DNA from: UBA1479 sp040221095
GTDB lineage: Bacteria; Pseudomonadota; Alphaproteobacteria; Rhodospirillales; Casp-alpha2
NCBI GenBank assembly: GCA_040221095.1
Contig: JAVJVP010000008.1
Coordinates: 62,001 to 126,000 of the forward strand
Length of the DNA stretch: 64,000 nt
Direction of reading: 5' to 3'
The notes below the pieces were generated by a model that saw only the letters and a program-made list of their open reading frames with translations, was not told the DNA's origin and did not search any database. Positions 33,673 through 43,133 of the stretch are shown piece by piece. Every line of letters starts with the position of its first letter. Positions within the stretch are counted from its first letter, which is position 1. The translations under genes and the position numbers were made by a program.

Positions 33673-34820
33673 ACCTGATTACCGACAACGACGAACTCCG
33701 GGCGTTCTGCGCACCGCTCGCGACCGTGGACTACGTGACCGTGGACACGGAGTTCATCCGCGAACGCACCTATTGGCCGGTGCTCTGCCTGCTGCAGATC
33801 GGCGGACCCGACGGGGCGGCGGCGGTCGACGCCCTGGCGCCGGGCATCGACCTCACGCCCGTGTTCGAGCTTCTGGCCAACCGCAACGTGCTCAAGGTCT
33901 TCCACGCCGCCCGCCAGGACATGGAAATTTTCTGCCGCGCCATGGACGACTGCCCGGCGCCCGTGTTCGACACCCAGATCGCCGCCATGGTCTGCGGCTT
34001 CGGCGATTCCGTGGGCTACGAAACCCTGGTCGCCAAGCTGGCCAAGGCGAGCGTCGACAAAAGCTCGCGGTTCACGGACTGGGCCGCCCGGCCGCTGTCG
34101 GACAAGCAGATCAGCTATGCGCTGTCCGATGTGACGCATCTGCGCACGGTCTACGAAAAACTGCAGGCCAAGCTGGAAAAAAGCGGCCGCCTTGCCTGGG
34201 TCGCTTCCGAAATGGAAGCCCTGCATAACCGCAGCTTCTACGAAACCGATCCCATGGAAGCCTATGAGCGGCTCAAGGTCCGGCGCCCGACGGCGCGCCT
34301 GCTTGCCATCCTGCGCGAGGTCGCGGCCTGGCGCGAGATCGAGGCCCAACGCGCCGATGTGCCCCGCAACCGCATCGTGCGGGACGAGTCCATCGTCGAG
34401 ATCGCCCACCACCCACCGAAGTCCATCGAGAACCTGGCCCGCATCCGCGGCCTGTCGCAAAAGATGGCCGAGGGCTGGCAGGGCCGCCAGATCATGGAAG
34501 CAGTGGAGCGCGGCCGGGCCCTGCCCGACGACGAGTGCCCGACGCCGCAGGAAAAACTGCCCCTGCCCCGCGGCATCGGGCCCGTGGCCGACCTGCTGAA
34601 GGTGTTCTTGAAGATGTGCGCCGAGGAATCGGGCGTGGCGCAGCGCCTGATCGCCAACTCGGAAGACATCGACAATCTGGCTGCCTTCGGCGAGGAGGCC
34701 GACGTGCCGGCCATGAAAGGCTGGCGGCGCGAGTTGTTCGGCGAGGCCGCCCTGAAGCTGCGCGACGGGCGCATGGGCCTGGCCATCAAGGACCGCGTCC
34801 TGGCGGTCGTCGATCTGTAG
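33669..34820 (+). CDS. rnd: Ribonuclease D
   Basis: This 383-residue 3'-5' exoribonuclease of the DEDD superfamily acts in tRNA 3' maturation. Catalytic motifs are DTEFIRE (Exo I), VFHAARQDMEIF (Exo II) and YALSDVTHLRTVYEKL (Exo III). The HRDC domain around residues 210-290 is complete. The ATG overlaps the stop of the NIPSNAP gene. A GST gene follows after 17 bases, so the three may be one operon. Confidence 0.95.
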   Translation: MNLITDNDELRAFCAPLATVDYVTVDTEFIRERTYWPVLCLLQIGGPDGAAAVDALAPGIDLTPVFELLANRNVLKVFHAARQDMEIFCRAMDDCPAPVFDTQIAAMVCGFGDSVGYETLVAKLAKASVDKSSRFTDWAARPLSDKQISYALSDVTHLRTVYEKLQAKLEKSGRLAWVASEMEALHNRSFYETDPMEAYERLKVRRPTARLLAILREVAAWREIEAQRADVPRNRIVRDESIVEIAHHPPKSIENLARIRGLSQKMAEGWQGRQIMEAVERGRALPDDECPTPQEKLPLPRGIGPVADLLKVFLKMCAEESGVAQRLIANSEDIDNLAAFGEEADVPAMKGWRRELFGEAALKLRDGRMGLAIKDRVLAVVDL

Positions 34821-34837
34821 CTGCGGAGCCCACGACC

Positions 34838-35458
34838 ATGCACCGTCTTGTCGGACAGTACGATTCCCCGTTCCTGCGGCGGGTCGCCGTGACCATGCAG
34901 TATTACGGCATTCCTTATGAGCGGGACGTGCTGTCCGTGTTCCGCAACGCCGACCAGGTCGCCGAGATTAATCCCTTGATCAAGGTGCCGGTGCTGATCC
35001 TGCCCGACGGCGAGAAGATCTTCGATAGCCAGATGATCCTGGATTACCTGGACGAGGAAGCGGGCCCGGCAAAGGCCCTGACCCCGGAAAAGGGGCCAGG
35101 GCGCCGCGCCGTCCTGCGCGCCGTCACCATCGGCTGGGGCTTGGCGGAAAAAAGCGTGGCACTGTCCATCGACAAGAACCTGCACGCCAACGCGCCGTCC
35201 CTGCAGTGGCGCCACCGGGTGCGCCACCAGATCAAGCTGTGTCTGGACTGGCTGGAGGCCGAGGCGTCGCCCGACGGCCCCTGGTTTTTCGGCGCGAACC
35301 TGACCCAGGCCGACATCACCGCCGCGGCGGCCATGGGCCATGTCCGGTTCCGCCACGAACGGGAACTGGATTGGGACACACATCCCAAGCTGAAGCGGAT
35401 TTACGACGCCGCCATGGCGCTCGACTGTTTCCAGGCCGTGCCGTTGATCGAAGGCTGA
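34838..35458 (+). CDS. Glutathione S-transferase family protein
   Basis: This 206-residue protein has the two-domain GST fold. The thioredoxin-like domain (about 1-80) carries VGQYDSPFLRRVAVTMQYYG and the cis-Pro motif INPLIKVPVLILPDG. Then comes a helical domain with WFFGANLTQADITAAAAM. The N-terminal motif Y-D-S-P-F resembles the Ser/Tyr-type active site. Substrate unknown. It follows rnd closely. Confidence 0.9.
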   Translation: MHRLVGQYDSPFLRRVAVTMQYYGIPYERDVLSVFRNADQVAEINPLIKVPVLILPDGEKIFDSQMILDYLDEEAGPAKALTPEKGPGRRAVLRAVTIGWGLAEKSVALSIDKNLHANAPSLQWRHRVRHQIKLCLDWLEAEASPDGPWFFGANLTQADITAAAAMGHVRFRHERELDWDTHPKLKRIYDAAMALDCFQAVPLIEG

Positions 35459-35471
35459 TCCGGCCCCGCCG

Positions 35472-37019
35472 TCAGCTTTCCGACGCCTTGCCGAAGGCCG
35501 AAGCGCCGAACCCCATGGCCGTCGCCAGGGTCTTCAGCCGCCGTTCCACCGCATCGCCCGTGAATACGGACCGGTCCTTGACCGGCAAGCCCAGGAACAG
35601 CTTGTCGCGCGTCGGCTTCAGGGTCGTCCGCCCGATCAGGTCCGGTGCCGAGCCCGACACCGTATGGCCCAGACGCAAGGCCAGGCCGACCGCGTTGGCG
35701 GCGCGGCGGTCGTCATCGTCCAGCAGGTGCAGGACCGGGGCCGCATAGGAAACCTCCGGATCGCCGTTGTAGCGGACCAGCACGGCCATCGCGAGGAACG
35801 CCCGGTCCAAATGCGCCAACCCCGCATAGGGCAGGCGCAGCACGCGGAAGAAGGCGTGTTCGGCCCGGTAGTCGGGATGTTCGGACCAACCGATATCCGA
35901 CAGCAGGCAGGCGACATAGCGCAGCCGCGCATGGCGCGCCGACTCGTTCGGGAACAGGGGCGCCATCCAGTCGCGCATTTCGACGCCGGACACGGTGAAT
36001 CGGCCGCTGCGCTCCGCCAGGGTTTCGCAGCCGGCGACCAGGGGGTCCTGGCTGCGGATTTCCTTGGGCAGTCCCTTGATCATCTGCCCCTCGCGCATGC
36101 CGAAGCCGGAAAACACGATCTTTTCCGGACGCGCCACGTTCAACAGCTTGTCCATGGTCAGGGCCGCGAACGGCAGGGTTTCGATGCGCCGCCGGGGGAT
36201 CGGCATCTGCTGCATGGTTTCCTTGCCCAGGCCGGACAGCACCTGACACAGGTGGCGCAGGTCGGAATAACCCATGGTGAACCCGTCGATGATGTGGATC
36301 GGGTAATGGGTCTGTTCGATGAAGATGCGCGCCAGCACGCGCCACGACCCGCCGACCGCGAACAGGGTGCGGCCGCGGATGTCCTTCAGCCAGTCATGCT
36401 GGGCGAATTGTTCCTCGACCAGCGGCGCCGCCTTGCGGATGTCGCCGCCGACGGCGTCGGGCAGGCGCAGATGGCCGAGCGGCAGGGTCGCGTTGGCCCC
36501 GAACTGCCCCTTGTCTAGGCTGATCAGGTCGAGCGACCCGCCGCCCAGGTCGCCCAGCAGCCCGTCGGCCTTGGGCACGCCGATCAGAAGGCCGAGGGCG
36601 GACAGCCGCGCCTCTTCCGCGCCCGACGGAATCTGCACCGAGACCTTGAAGGTATTCTCGATTTCCTCGACGAAATGAAGCCCGTCGGCGGCATCGCGCA
36701 CGGCCGCCGTGGCGACCAGTTCCAGGCGCTCGACCCCCATCACCTTGGCCAGACGGATGAACCGGGCCAGGGCCGCCCGCGCGCGCACCACGCCCTTCTT
36801 GTTCAGCTTGCCGGTCTTGGCCAGGCCGCGCACCAGGCCGCAGTCGGATTTTTCATTGAAGATGGGAACCGGCAGGCGCGCCGGCGTGTCGTAGACGACC
36901 AGACGCACCGACGACGATCCGATATCGACCACGGCGACGCGCCCATGGGCGCGGTCATCACCAAACAGGCCGCGCTTGGACGCGGCATCGCCGGTGCCGG
37001 TGTCTCTGAAAAGGCTCAT
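35472..37019 (-). CDS. ppx: Exopolyphosphatase / Ppx-GppA phosphatase
   Basis: This 515-residue enzyme of the Ppx/GppA family hydrolyses polyphosphate or pppGpp. The actin-like ATPase-fold phosphate loops are VAVVDIGSSSVRLVVYD and DLGGGSLDLISL. The C-terminal HD-like region (about 330-510) contains the family helices. Next on the same strand upstream is ppk, 33 bases away, so synthesis and breakdown of polyphosphate are paired. Which of the two substrates it prefers cannot be read off. Confidence 0.93.
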   Translation of the reverse strand: MSLFRDTGTGDAASKRGLFGDDRAHGRVAVVDIGSSSVRLVVYDTPARLPVPIFNEKSDCGLVRGLAKTGKLNKKGVVRARAALARFIRLAKVMGVERLELVATAAVRDAADGLHFVEEIENTFKVSVQIPSGAEEARLSALGLLIGVPKADGLLGDLGGGSLDLISLDKGQFGANATLPLGHLRLPDAVGGDIRKAAPLVEEQFAQHDWLKDIRGRTLFAVGGSWRVLARIFIEQTHYPIHIIDGFTMGYSDLRHLCQVLSGLGKETMQQMPIPRRRIETLPFAALTMDKLLNVARPEKIVFSGFGMREGQMIKGLPKEIRSQDPLVAGCETLAERSGRFTVSGVEMRDWMAPLFPNESARHARLRYVACLLSDIGWSEHPDYRAEHAFFRVLRLPYAGLAHLDRAFLAMAVLVRYNGDPEVSYAAPVLHLLDDDDRRAANAVGLALRLGHTVSGSAPDLIGRTTLKPTRDKLFLGLPVKDRSVFTGDAVERRLKTLATAMGFGASAFGKASES

Positions 37020-37052
37020 GCTTCCGCCGGGCTTCTCTCGGTCGATGGACGG

Positions 37053-39257
37053 CTACCTGCCGCTCTGCCCCTTCTTCCCAGGCTTCTTGTCGAGAGCGCT
37101 TCCGCGGCCCGACAGCGAGGGATTGGTGATGAAGTAATTATGCGCGGAAAAGCCGTCGGAATCCAACCGCGAGAAACTGCCGTCGCCGTTCAGGATCCAG
37201 CTTTGCGCCGTATCCTTCAGGTTGGCCCCTATGATTTCGTCGAGAACCTGGGCATGCACGGTCTCGTTTTCAATGGGAACCAGGGTTTCGATGCGGCGGT
37301 TAAGGTTGCGCGGCATCCAGTCGGCGGAGGAAATGAAGATTTTGGCATGGCGCGACGGCAGGGCGTGACCGTTGCCGAAGCACACGATGCGCGAATGCTC
37401 CAGGAACCGCCCGACGATGCTCTTGACCCGGATGTTCTCGGACAGGCCCGGCACGCCCGGGCGCAGGCAGCAAATGCCCCGGATGATCAGTTCGATCTTC
37501 ACGCCAGCCTGCGACGCCTTGTACAGGGCTTCGATCATCACCGGATCGACGATGGAATTGAGCTTGGCCCAGATCCCGGCGGGTTTGCCGGCCTTGGCGT
37601 TGGCGGCCTCGACCTCGATCAGCTCGACCAGATTATCGCGCAGCGTCAGCGGCGAGAACGACAGCTTCTGCATGGCTGTCGGCTTGGCGTAGCCGGTCAT
37701 GTAGTTGAACAGCTTGGACGCGTCCTGGGCCAGCAAAGGGTCGCAGGAAAAGAAGCTGAGGTCGGTGTAGATCTTGGCCGTCACCGGATGATAGTTGCCG
37801 GTCCCGAAATGGCAGTAGGGGCGCAGGTCGTTGCCCTCGCGTCGCACGATCATGTTGACCTTGGCATGGGTCTTCATGTCGACGAAGCCGTAGACCACCT
37901 GCACGCCCGCCCGTTCCAGGTCGCGGGCCCAGCGGATGTTCGCTTCCTCGTCGAACCGCGCCTTCAGTTCGACCAGGGCGGTCACGGACTTGCCCGCCTC
38001 CGCCGCCTCGATCAGGGCGGCGACGATGGGGGAATCGTTGCTGGTCCGGTACAGGGTCTGCTTGATCGCGACCACGTTGGGATCGCGCGCCGCCTGGCGC
38101 ACGAACTGCACCACCACGTCGAAGCTTTCATAGGGGTGGTGGACAATGATGTCCTTCTGGCGGATGGCGGCGAAGATGTCGCCGCCGAAATCGCGGATGC
38201 GTTCCGGAAAACGCGCATTGAACGGCGAGAACAAAAGGTCCGGCCGTTCGCTGAGGATCAACTGCTTGGTGTCGACCAGCCCGAGCAGGCCCGGGTTCGG
38301 CATCACGTCCTCGGGCGAGGCATGGGTTTCGGCGATCACGAAATCACGCAGTTCCTGCGGCGCGTCGGCATTGAAGGTCAGGCGGATGACCGTGCCCCGG
38401 CGCCGGCGCTTGAGCGCCGATTCGAAGGTTCGGACCAGGTCTTCGGCCTCTTCGTCGATTTCCATTTCGCTGTCGCGGATGACGCGGAACGTGGCCTTCT
38501 GCAGAACCTCGAAGCTGGGAAACCACAGGTCGAGAAACAGGCCGATGACGTCTTCCAGCGGAATGAAGCGGACGGCCTCGCCCGGCAGGCGGATGAAACG
38601 GTCAAGCTGGTTCGGCACCGGCAGCAAGGCGCGCAGCGGTTCTTCCATCCCGCGCTGGGTCAGCGCCAGGACCAGGGAGAAGCCCATGTTGGGCATGAAG
38701 GGAAACGGGTGGGCCGGATCGATGGCGAGCGGCGTCAGCACCGGCATGATGCCGTCGACGTATTTGCGCAGCCAGGTCTTTTCCCGCGACGTCAGTTCGT
38801 CGGGTCGGACCACGGCGATGCCTTCGCCGCGCAGTTCCTTCATCAGATTGCTCCAGCACGCGTGCTGGGCCTGCATCAGACGGCCGACTTCCTGATGGAT
38901 GGCATGCAGCTGTTCCGCCGGGGTCTGGCCGTCTTCGGACGGCGTGCCGACGCCGGCCCGCACCTGGCCCTTCAGGCCGGCGACGCGGACCATGTAGAAT
39001 TCGTCCAGGTTCGATGCCGAGATCGACAGGAAGCGCAGCCGCTCGAGCAGCGGGTGGTGGGGGTTATTGGCTTCCTCGAGAACCCGCGAGTTGAAGGCCA
39101 GCCAGGAAATTTCCCGGTTGATATAGCGTTCGCGCAGCTGCTGGGTGCGGGCCCGGCGCTGCGGCGCGCGCGCGCCGCCTTCCTTGGCGCCGCCGTTGCC
39201 GGCGCCTTCGGCGTGTTCTCCGGCCTTGGCCGGGGTTTCCAACTGAATATCGTCCAT
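37053..39257 (-). CDS. ppk: Polyphosphate kinase 1
   Basis: This 734-residue enzyme makes polyphosphate from ATP and uses a phosphohistidine intermediate. The autophosphorylated His lies in YCHFGTGNYHPVTAKIYTD, and the N-terminal helical domain INREISWLAFNSRVLEEA is typical. A short low-complexity N-terminal tail (about 1-40, rich in Ala, Gly, Glu) precedes it. ATG 39257 is preferred. It forms an operon with ppx and is probably induced by phosphate or nutrient stress as in other bacteria. Confidence 0.95.
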   Translation of the reverse strand: MDDIQLETPAKAGEHAEGAGNGGAKEGGARAPQRRARTQQLRERYINREISWLAFNSRVLEEANNPHHPLLERLRFLSISASNLDEFYMVRVAGLKGQVRAGVGTPSEDGQTPAEQLHAIHQEVGRLMQAQHACWSNLMKELRGEGIAVVRPDELTSREKTWLRKYVDGIMPVLTPLAIDPAHPFPFMPNMGFSLVLALTQRGMEEPLRALLPVPNQLDRFIRLPGEAVRFIPLEDVIGLFLDLWFPSFEVLQKATFRVIRDSEMEIDEEAEDLVRTFESALKRRRRGTVIRLTFNADAPQELRDFVIAETHASPEDVMPNPGLLGLVDTKQLILSERPDLLFSPFNARFPERIRDFGGDIFAAIRQKDIIVHHPYESFDVVVQFVRQAARDPNVVAIKQTLYRTSNDSPIVAALIEAAEAGKSVTALVELKARFDEEANIRWARDLERAGVQVVYGFVDMKTHAKVNMIVRREGNDLRPYCHFGTGNYHPVTAKIYTDLSFFSCDPLLAQDASKLFNYMTGYAKPTAMQKLSFSPLTLRDNLVELIEVEAANAKAGKPAGIWAKLNSIVDPVMIEALYKASQAGVKIELIIRGICCLRPGVPGLSENIRVKSIVGRFLEHSRIVCFGNGHALPSRHAKIFISSADWMPRNLNRRIETLVPIENETVHAQVLDEIIGANLKDTAQSWILNGDGSFSRLDSDGFSAHNYFITNPSLSGRGSALDKKPGKKGQSGR

Positions 39258-39576
39258 GGCGGTGATCTTATCCCTCTGCCCGCGGGAAGTCACCGGGGGC
39301 AAAGGTTATCGTATTATGACAACCTTTAAAGGGGGTTAAGCCTCGCAGGGCAAACGTCGCCCCCTCATTCATCGGCAATCGGCACAGATGTTGCGTTATT
39401 CGGCATCATCGGCGTTGGCGCGCCGCTTTCCCTGGGGAATCCGGGGGAAGATCGGCCGTCAGTGTCAAAAATGCACTCATTTTGAAATTTTTGCCGGCTA
39501 ACGCCCGTACCCACGCTGAGCCGCCCCCCTCAAGCCCACCGACGCACCGGAAATGAACCTCAGGAGTAGTCCTTAC
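39258..39576. promoter_or_regulatory. Divergent control region between ppk and the chemoreceptor gene
   Basis: This 319-base gap carries an inverted repeat AAAGGTT (39301-39307) / AACCTTT (39321-39327) with a 13-base spacer on the ppk side, a possible operator. On the other side an AT-rich tract (39465-39492) is followed by CAGGAG before ATG 39577. No gene is visible. Confidence 0.4.
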
Positions 39577-41715
39577 ATGCCCACCTTGAAGATATCGAAA
39601 AAGGTCCCATTGGCGATTGTCATCGCCTCTGTTCTCGCAACGGTGGTGACGGGTGCGTTGTCCTACCGGAAAGCCGCAATCGAACTGCAAGGGGAAGCCG
39701 AGGAAAAGCTGACGGCCCTGGGCGGCGCCAAAACCCAATTCATCCGCAGTTACCTGGACAGCATCCGCCAGGACTTGAAGGTCCAGTCGGACAGCCCCCT
39801 GATCCGCCGCGCGCTGGGTGATTTCTCCCTCGCGTGGAACGAGCTTGGCGACAACGCGGGCCCCGAACTCCAGAAGCGCTACATCACCGACAATCCGAAT
39901 CCCATCGGCGACAAGCATTTGCTCGACGTCGCGCCGGACGGATCAAGCTACGCCTCCGCCCATAAAGCGTACCACCCCTGGCTGCGCGAATTCATGACCG
40001 AGCGGGGATACTACGACGTCTTCATCTTCGATGCCCGGGGCAACCTTGTGTACACCGTGTTCAAAGAGTCTGATTTCGCGACAAACGTCCTGTCCGGCAA
40101 ATGGCGCGATACGGATCTGGGCCGCGCCTATCAAAGCGCAATGGAGAAGGCGCCGGGCGAAGCTGCGTTTTTCGATTTCAAGCCCTATGCGCCGAGCAAC
40201 GGGGCGCCTGCCAGCTTCATCTCGACAGCGGTTAAGAATTTCGACGGCAAGGTCATCGGCGTGCTCGCGTTTCAAATGCCCATCGCGCGTATTAACGAGA
40301 TCATGCAATCCGCGGACGGCATGGGCGAAACCGGGGAAACCTATCTGGTCGGGCGCGATTTCCTGATGCGCAGCGACTCGCGGTTCGCCAAGGACTCGAC
40401 CATCCTCAAGACGAAGGTTGAATCCGAATCCGTCAAACACGCCCTGGCCGGCGGAACCGGAATCGACGAGATCGCGGATTATCGCGGCATTCCCGTGGTT
40501 TCCGCCTATACCGCGCTGGACTTCCTGGGCACCAGGTGGGCCGTCATCGCAGAAGTCGATCAATCGGAAATCTTCGCCCCGCTGCGCGACCTGTTGGTGG
40601 CCATCGCGGTTTCCGCCGCCATCGTCATCTCGATCGTCGCCGCCATGGGCATTATGATCGGCCGAAGCATTTCAAAGCCGATTACCGCAATGACCGAAGA
40701 AATGTCCGATGTCGCCGCCGGCAACCTCGAAGCCCGGATCGACGGCGTCAACCGCAGCGATGAAATCGGCGCCATGGCCAAGGCGCTGCTCGTGTTTCAG
40801 GAAAACGGCATCGAACGCCGGAATCTGGAGGAACAGGAACGGGCGAATCAGGCCCGCCGCGAGGAGAGGACGAAGCGCATGGAGGAACTGACAAGCGCGT
40901 TCGACATCAAGGTCAGCGAGCGCCTGCAGACCGTGTCGGCCGCGTCGGTTGAAATGCAATCAACGGCGGAAACCTTGACGCAAACCGCCAGCACGACCCA
41001 GGACAGGACCGCCAACGTGTCCGCCGCCATCGAACAGGCATCGGCCAACGTACAGACCGTGTCGGCGGCGGCCGAGGAACTGTCCAGTTCCATCACGGAG
41101 ATCAACCGGCAGATGACCCAGACGACCACCATCATCCGGAACGCCGTGCAGGAATCCAAAACCGCCGAAGACCTGATCCGGAACCTGGCCCTGTCGGCCA
41201 ACAAGGTGGGGGAAGTGGTCGCGCTGATCACCGATATCGCGGAACAGACCAATCTGCTGGCCCTGAACGCGACGATCGAAGCCGCCCGGGCCGGCGATGC
41301 GGGCAAGGGATTTGCCGTCGTCGCCTCGGAAGTCAAGAACCTGGCCAACCAGACCGCCAAGGCGACGGAAAGCATCACCGACCAGATTTCCGGCATCCAG
41401 AACGCCACCAACGCCGCCGTGTCGGCGATCGAAGGCATCGGCAAGACCGTCGCCCAGGTCGACGAAATTTCCGCCTCCGTCGCCTCCGCGGTCGAGGAAC
41501 AGGGTGCGGCAACCCAGGAAATCGCCCGCAATGTCGAAGAGGCGGCGCAAGGCGCCAACGAGGTCGCGGAAAACGTCGTGGGCGTCAACACCGCGTCTCA
41601 AGAAACAGGCGCCGCCGCCACCGAGGTCCTGACCGCCGCCGAACAATTGTCGCAGCAGTCCGAAGAACTCAAGGTTCAGGTGCAGACGTTCCTTGCGGAC
41701 GTCAGGGCTCTCTGA
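39577..41715 (+). CDS. Methyl-accepting chemotaxis protein
   Basis: This 712-residue chemoreceptor has TM1 at about 10-30, a large periplasmic sensor domain (about 30-330, probably dCache/Cache-like) and TM2 LLVAIAVSAAIVISIVAAMG (about 340-362). A HAMP domain and a cytoplasmic coiled-coil signalling domain follow. The tip contains EQTNLLALNATIEAARAGDA, the conserved CheA/CheW contact. I start it at 39577 (MPTLKISKKV), with CAGGAG ten bases upstream. The ligand is unknown. It is followed by a convergent CheY-like receiver. Confidence 0.93.
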   Translation: MPTLKISKKVPLAIVIASVLATVVTGALSYRKAAIELQGEAEEKLTALGGAKTQFIRSYLDSIRQDLKVQSDSPLIRRALGDFSLAWNELGDNAGPELQKRYITDNPNPIGDKHLLDVAPDGSSYASAHKAYHPWLREFMTERGYYDVFIFDARGNLVYTVFKESDFATNVLSGKWRDTDLGRAYQSAMEKAPGEAAFFDFKPYAPSNGAPASFISTAVKNFDGKVIGVLAFQMPIARINEIMQSADGMGETGETYLVGRDFLMRSDSRFAKDSTILKTKVESESVKHALAGGTGIDEIADYRGIPVVSAYTALDFLGTRWAVIAEVDQSEIFAPLRDLLVAIAVSAAIVISIVAAMGIMIGRSISKPITAMTEEMSDVAAGNLEARIDGVNRSDEIGAMAKALLVFQENGIERRNLEEQERANQARREERTKRMEELTSAFDIKVSERLQTVSAASVEMQSTAETLTQTASTTQDRTANVSAAIEQASANVQTVSAAAEELSSSITEINRQMTQTTTIIRNAVQESKTAEDLIRNLALSANKVGEVVALITDIAEQTNLLALNATIEAARAGDAGKGFAVVASEVKNLANQTAKATESITDQISGIQNATNAAVSAIEGIGKTVAQVDEISASVASAVEEQGAATQEIARNVEEAAQGANEVAENVVGVNTASQETGAAATEVLTAAEQLSQQSEELKVQVQTFLADVRAL

Positions 41716-41720
41716 AAAGC

Positions 41721-41745
41721 GGGCGGCCGGCGCTGCCGGCCGCCC
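41721..41745. terminator. Strong bidirectional hairpin between chemoreceptor and receiver genes
   Basis: GGGCGGCCGGC (41721-41731) and GCCGGCCGCCC (41735-41745) make a perfect 11-bp stem with a three-base loop between two convergent genes. This is the typical place for a shared terminator, although no T-tract follows on the plus strand. Confidence 0.6.
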
Positions 41746-41754
41746 CGCCACCCG

Positions 41755-42129
41755 TCATTTCAGGGCGGATTCCACGGCAGTCAGCAATTCCGCCGGGGTA
41801 AAGGGCTTCAACAGGCTCTGGGCGGCCCCCATGGCCGTCATGGAATCCGCATAGGGTTTCTTGACGCCCGTGAACCCTCCGGTCACGGCAATCACCGGAA
41901 GATTTGGGTAAAGCTGGCGCAGGCTGCCCAGAAACTCGATCCCGTCCTTGCCCGGCATGAAAACATCACTGATCACAAGGTCGAACGGCGAATCAAGGCG
42001 GGCCTTCACCGCCGCCAAGCCCTGATCGCCATCCATCGCTGTCTCCACCTCGTATCCGGCACGCACCAAGGTCATTGAGATGACGTCGCGGATGTCATCG
42101 TCATCGTCAATGACAAGAATCGTGGTCAT
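41755..42129 (-). CDS. CheY-like single-domain response regulator
   Basis: This 124-residue stand-alone receiver domain has acidic pocket MTTILVIDDDDDIRD, phospho-acceptor Asp55 in LVISDVFMPGKDG, conserved Thr in VIAVTGGF and Lys in LLKPFTPAEL. No output domain follows. It is convergent with the chemoreceptor, suggesting a link to chemotaxis or to another phosphorelay. Confidence 0.92.
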   Translation of the reverse strand: MTTILVIDDDDDIRDVISMTLVRAGYEVETAMDGDQGLAAVKARLDSPFDLVISDVFMPGKDGIEFLGSLRQLYPNLPVIAVTGGFTGVKKPYADSMTAMGAAQSLLKPFTPAELLTAVESALK

Positions 42130-42166
42130 GCCGGAACCGTGGTTGTTTTCATCCCAGCGTCCGTCG

Positions 42167-42946
42167 TCACAACGTGCCCGGAAAGGCGCCGCCATCCATC
42201 AGGAAGTTCTGTCCGGTCATGAACCCGGCCTGGTCGGAGCAGATGAAGGCGCACATGTCGCCGAATTCCTCGGCCGTGCCGAACCGGCCGGACGGGTTTT
42301 CGGCGGCCCGCTTGGCCGTCATCTCGGCGACGCTGATGCCTGCCTGATCCGCCTTGACCTTCATGTTGGCATGCAGGCGATCCGTGTCGAACGGCCCCGG
42401 CAGCAGATTGTTGATGGTCACGTTGTGACGCACGGTCTTGCGTGACAGCCCGGCGATGAAGCCGGTCAGACCGGCGCGCGCGCCGTTCGACAGGCCGAGA
42501 ATTTCGATCGGCGATTTCACGGCGCCCGAGGTGATGTTGACCACGCGGCCGAACTTGCGCTCGATCATGCCGTCCACGGTCGCCTTGATCAGGAAGATCG
42601 GCGTCAGCATGTTGGCGTCCACCGCCTTGATCCAGTCGTCACGGTCCCAGTCGCGGAAATCGCCCGGCGGCGGGCCGCCCGCGTTGTTGACCAGAATGTC
42701 GGGATTGGGACAGGCCGCGAGGGCCAGGTTGCGGCCTTCCTCGGTCGTGATGTCGCAGGCCACGGCAGTGACCTTGACGCCGGTTTCCTTGCGAATCTGC
42801 TCGGCCGTCTCTTCAAGGGGGCCCGGCGTGCGCGCCGTGATGACCACGTCGACGCCTTCGCGGGCCAGCGAAAAGGCGCAGCCCCGGCCCAGACCCTTGG
42901 ACGCGGCGCAGACCAGCGCCGTCTTGCCTTTGATCCCTAAATCCAT
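42167..42946 (-). CDS. SDR-family oxidoreductase with non-canonical active site
   Basis: This is a 259-residue Rossmann-fold protein. The cofactor loop VCAASKGLGRG replaces the usual TGxxxGxG, and NNAGG and the catalytic-type Ser in VVNITSGA are present. The position of the catalytic Tyr (13 residues after the Ser) is Ser, and four residues later Lys is Arg (LSNGAR). This variant motif recurs in one SDR branch, so the enzyme may use another chemistry or have lost activity. Substrate unknown. Confidence 0.88.
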   Translation of the reverse strand: MDLGIKGKTALVCAASKGLGRGCAFSLAREGVDVVITARTPGPLEETAEQIRKETGVKVTAVACDITTEEGRNLALAACPNPDILVNNAGGPPPGDFRDWDRDDWIKAVDANMLTPIFLIKATVDGMIERKFGRVVNITSGAVKSPIEILGLSNGARAGLTGFIAGLSRKTVRHNVTINNLLPGPFDTDRLHANMKVKADQAGISVAEMTAKRAAENPSGRFGTAEEFGDMCAFICSDQAGFMTGQNFLMDGGAFPGTL

Positions 42947-43133
42947 GTGATGTCTCCTTTTTTATGTTGCGGCGGCAATCCCGCGCCGATCATTGGCCGC
43001 TATAGGACATGGGAAGACCCCACCCGGTCAAGAGCCCCCGTCATGGGCCCGCGCTGTCATCAGAACGTCACTTTACTTCCATGGGGTCGGAACCCAGAAG
43101 GAGCCGGTTGAAACCGGCCAAAGGGTCCGTCCC

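Noticed and set aside
36675..39329. 884-codon plus-strand frame opposite ppx/ppk
   Set aside because: It is antisense to two genes with clear catalytic motifs and has biased shadow composition and no recognisable domain.
39465..39500. Flagellar sigma-28 promoter before the chemoreceptor gene
   Set aside because: GCCGGCTAA resembles the -10 only loosely, and no TAAA -35 lies at the right distance.
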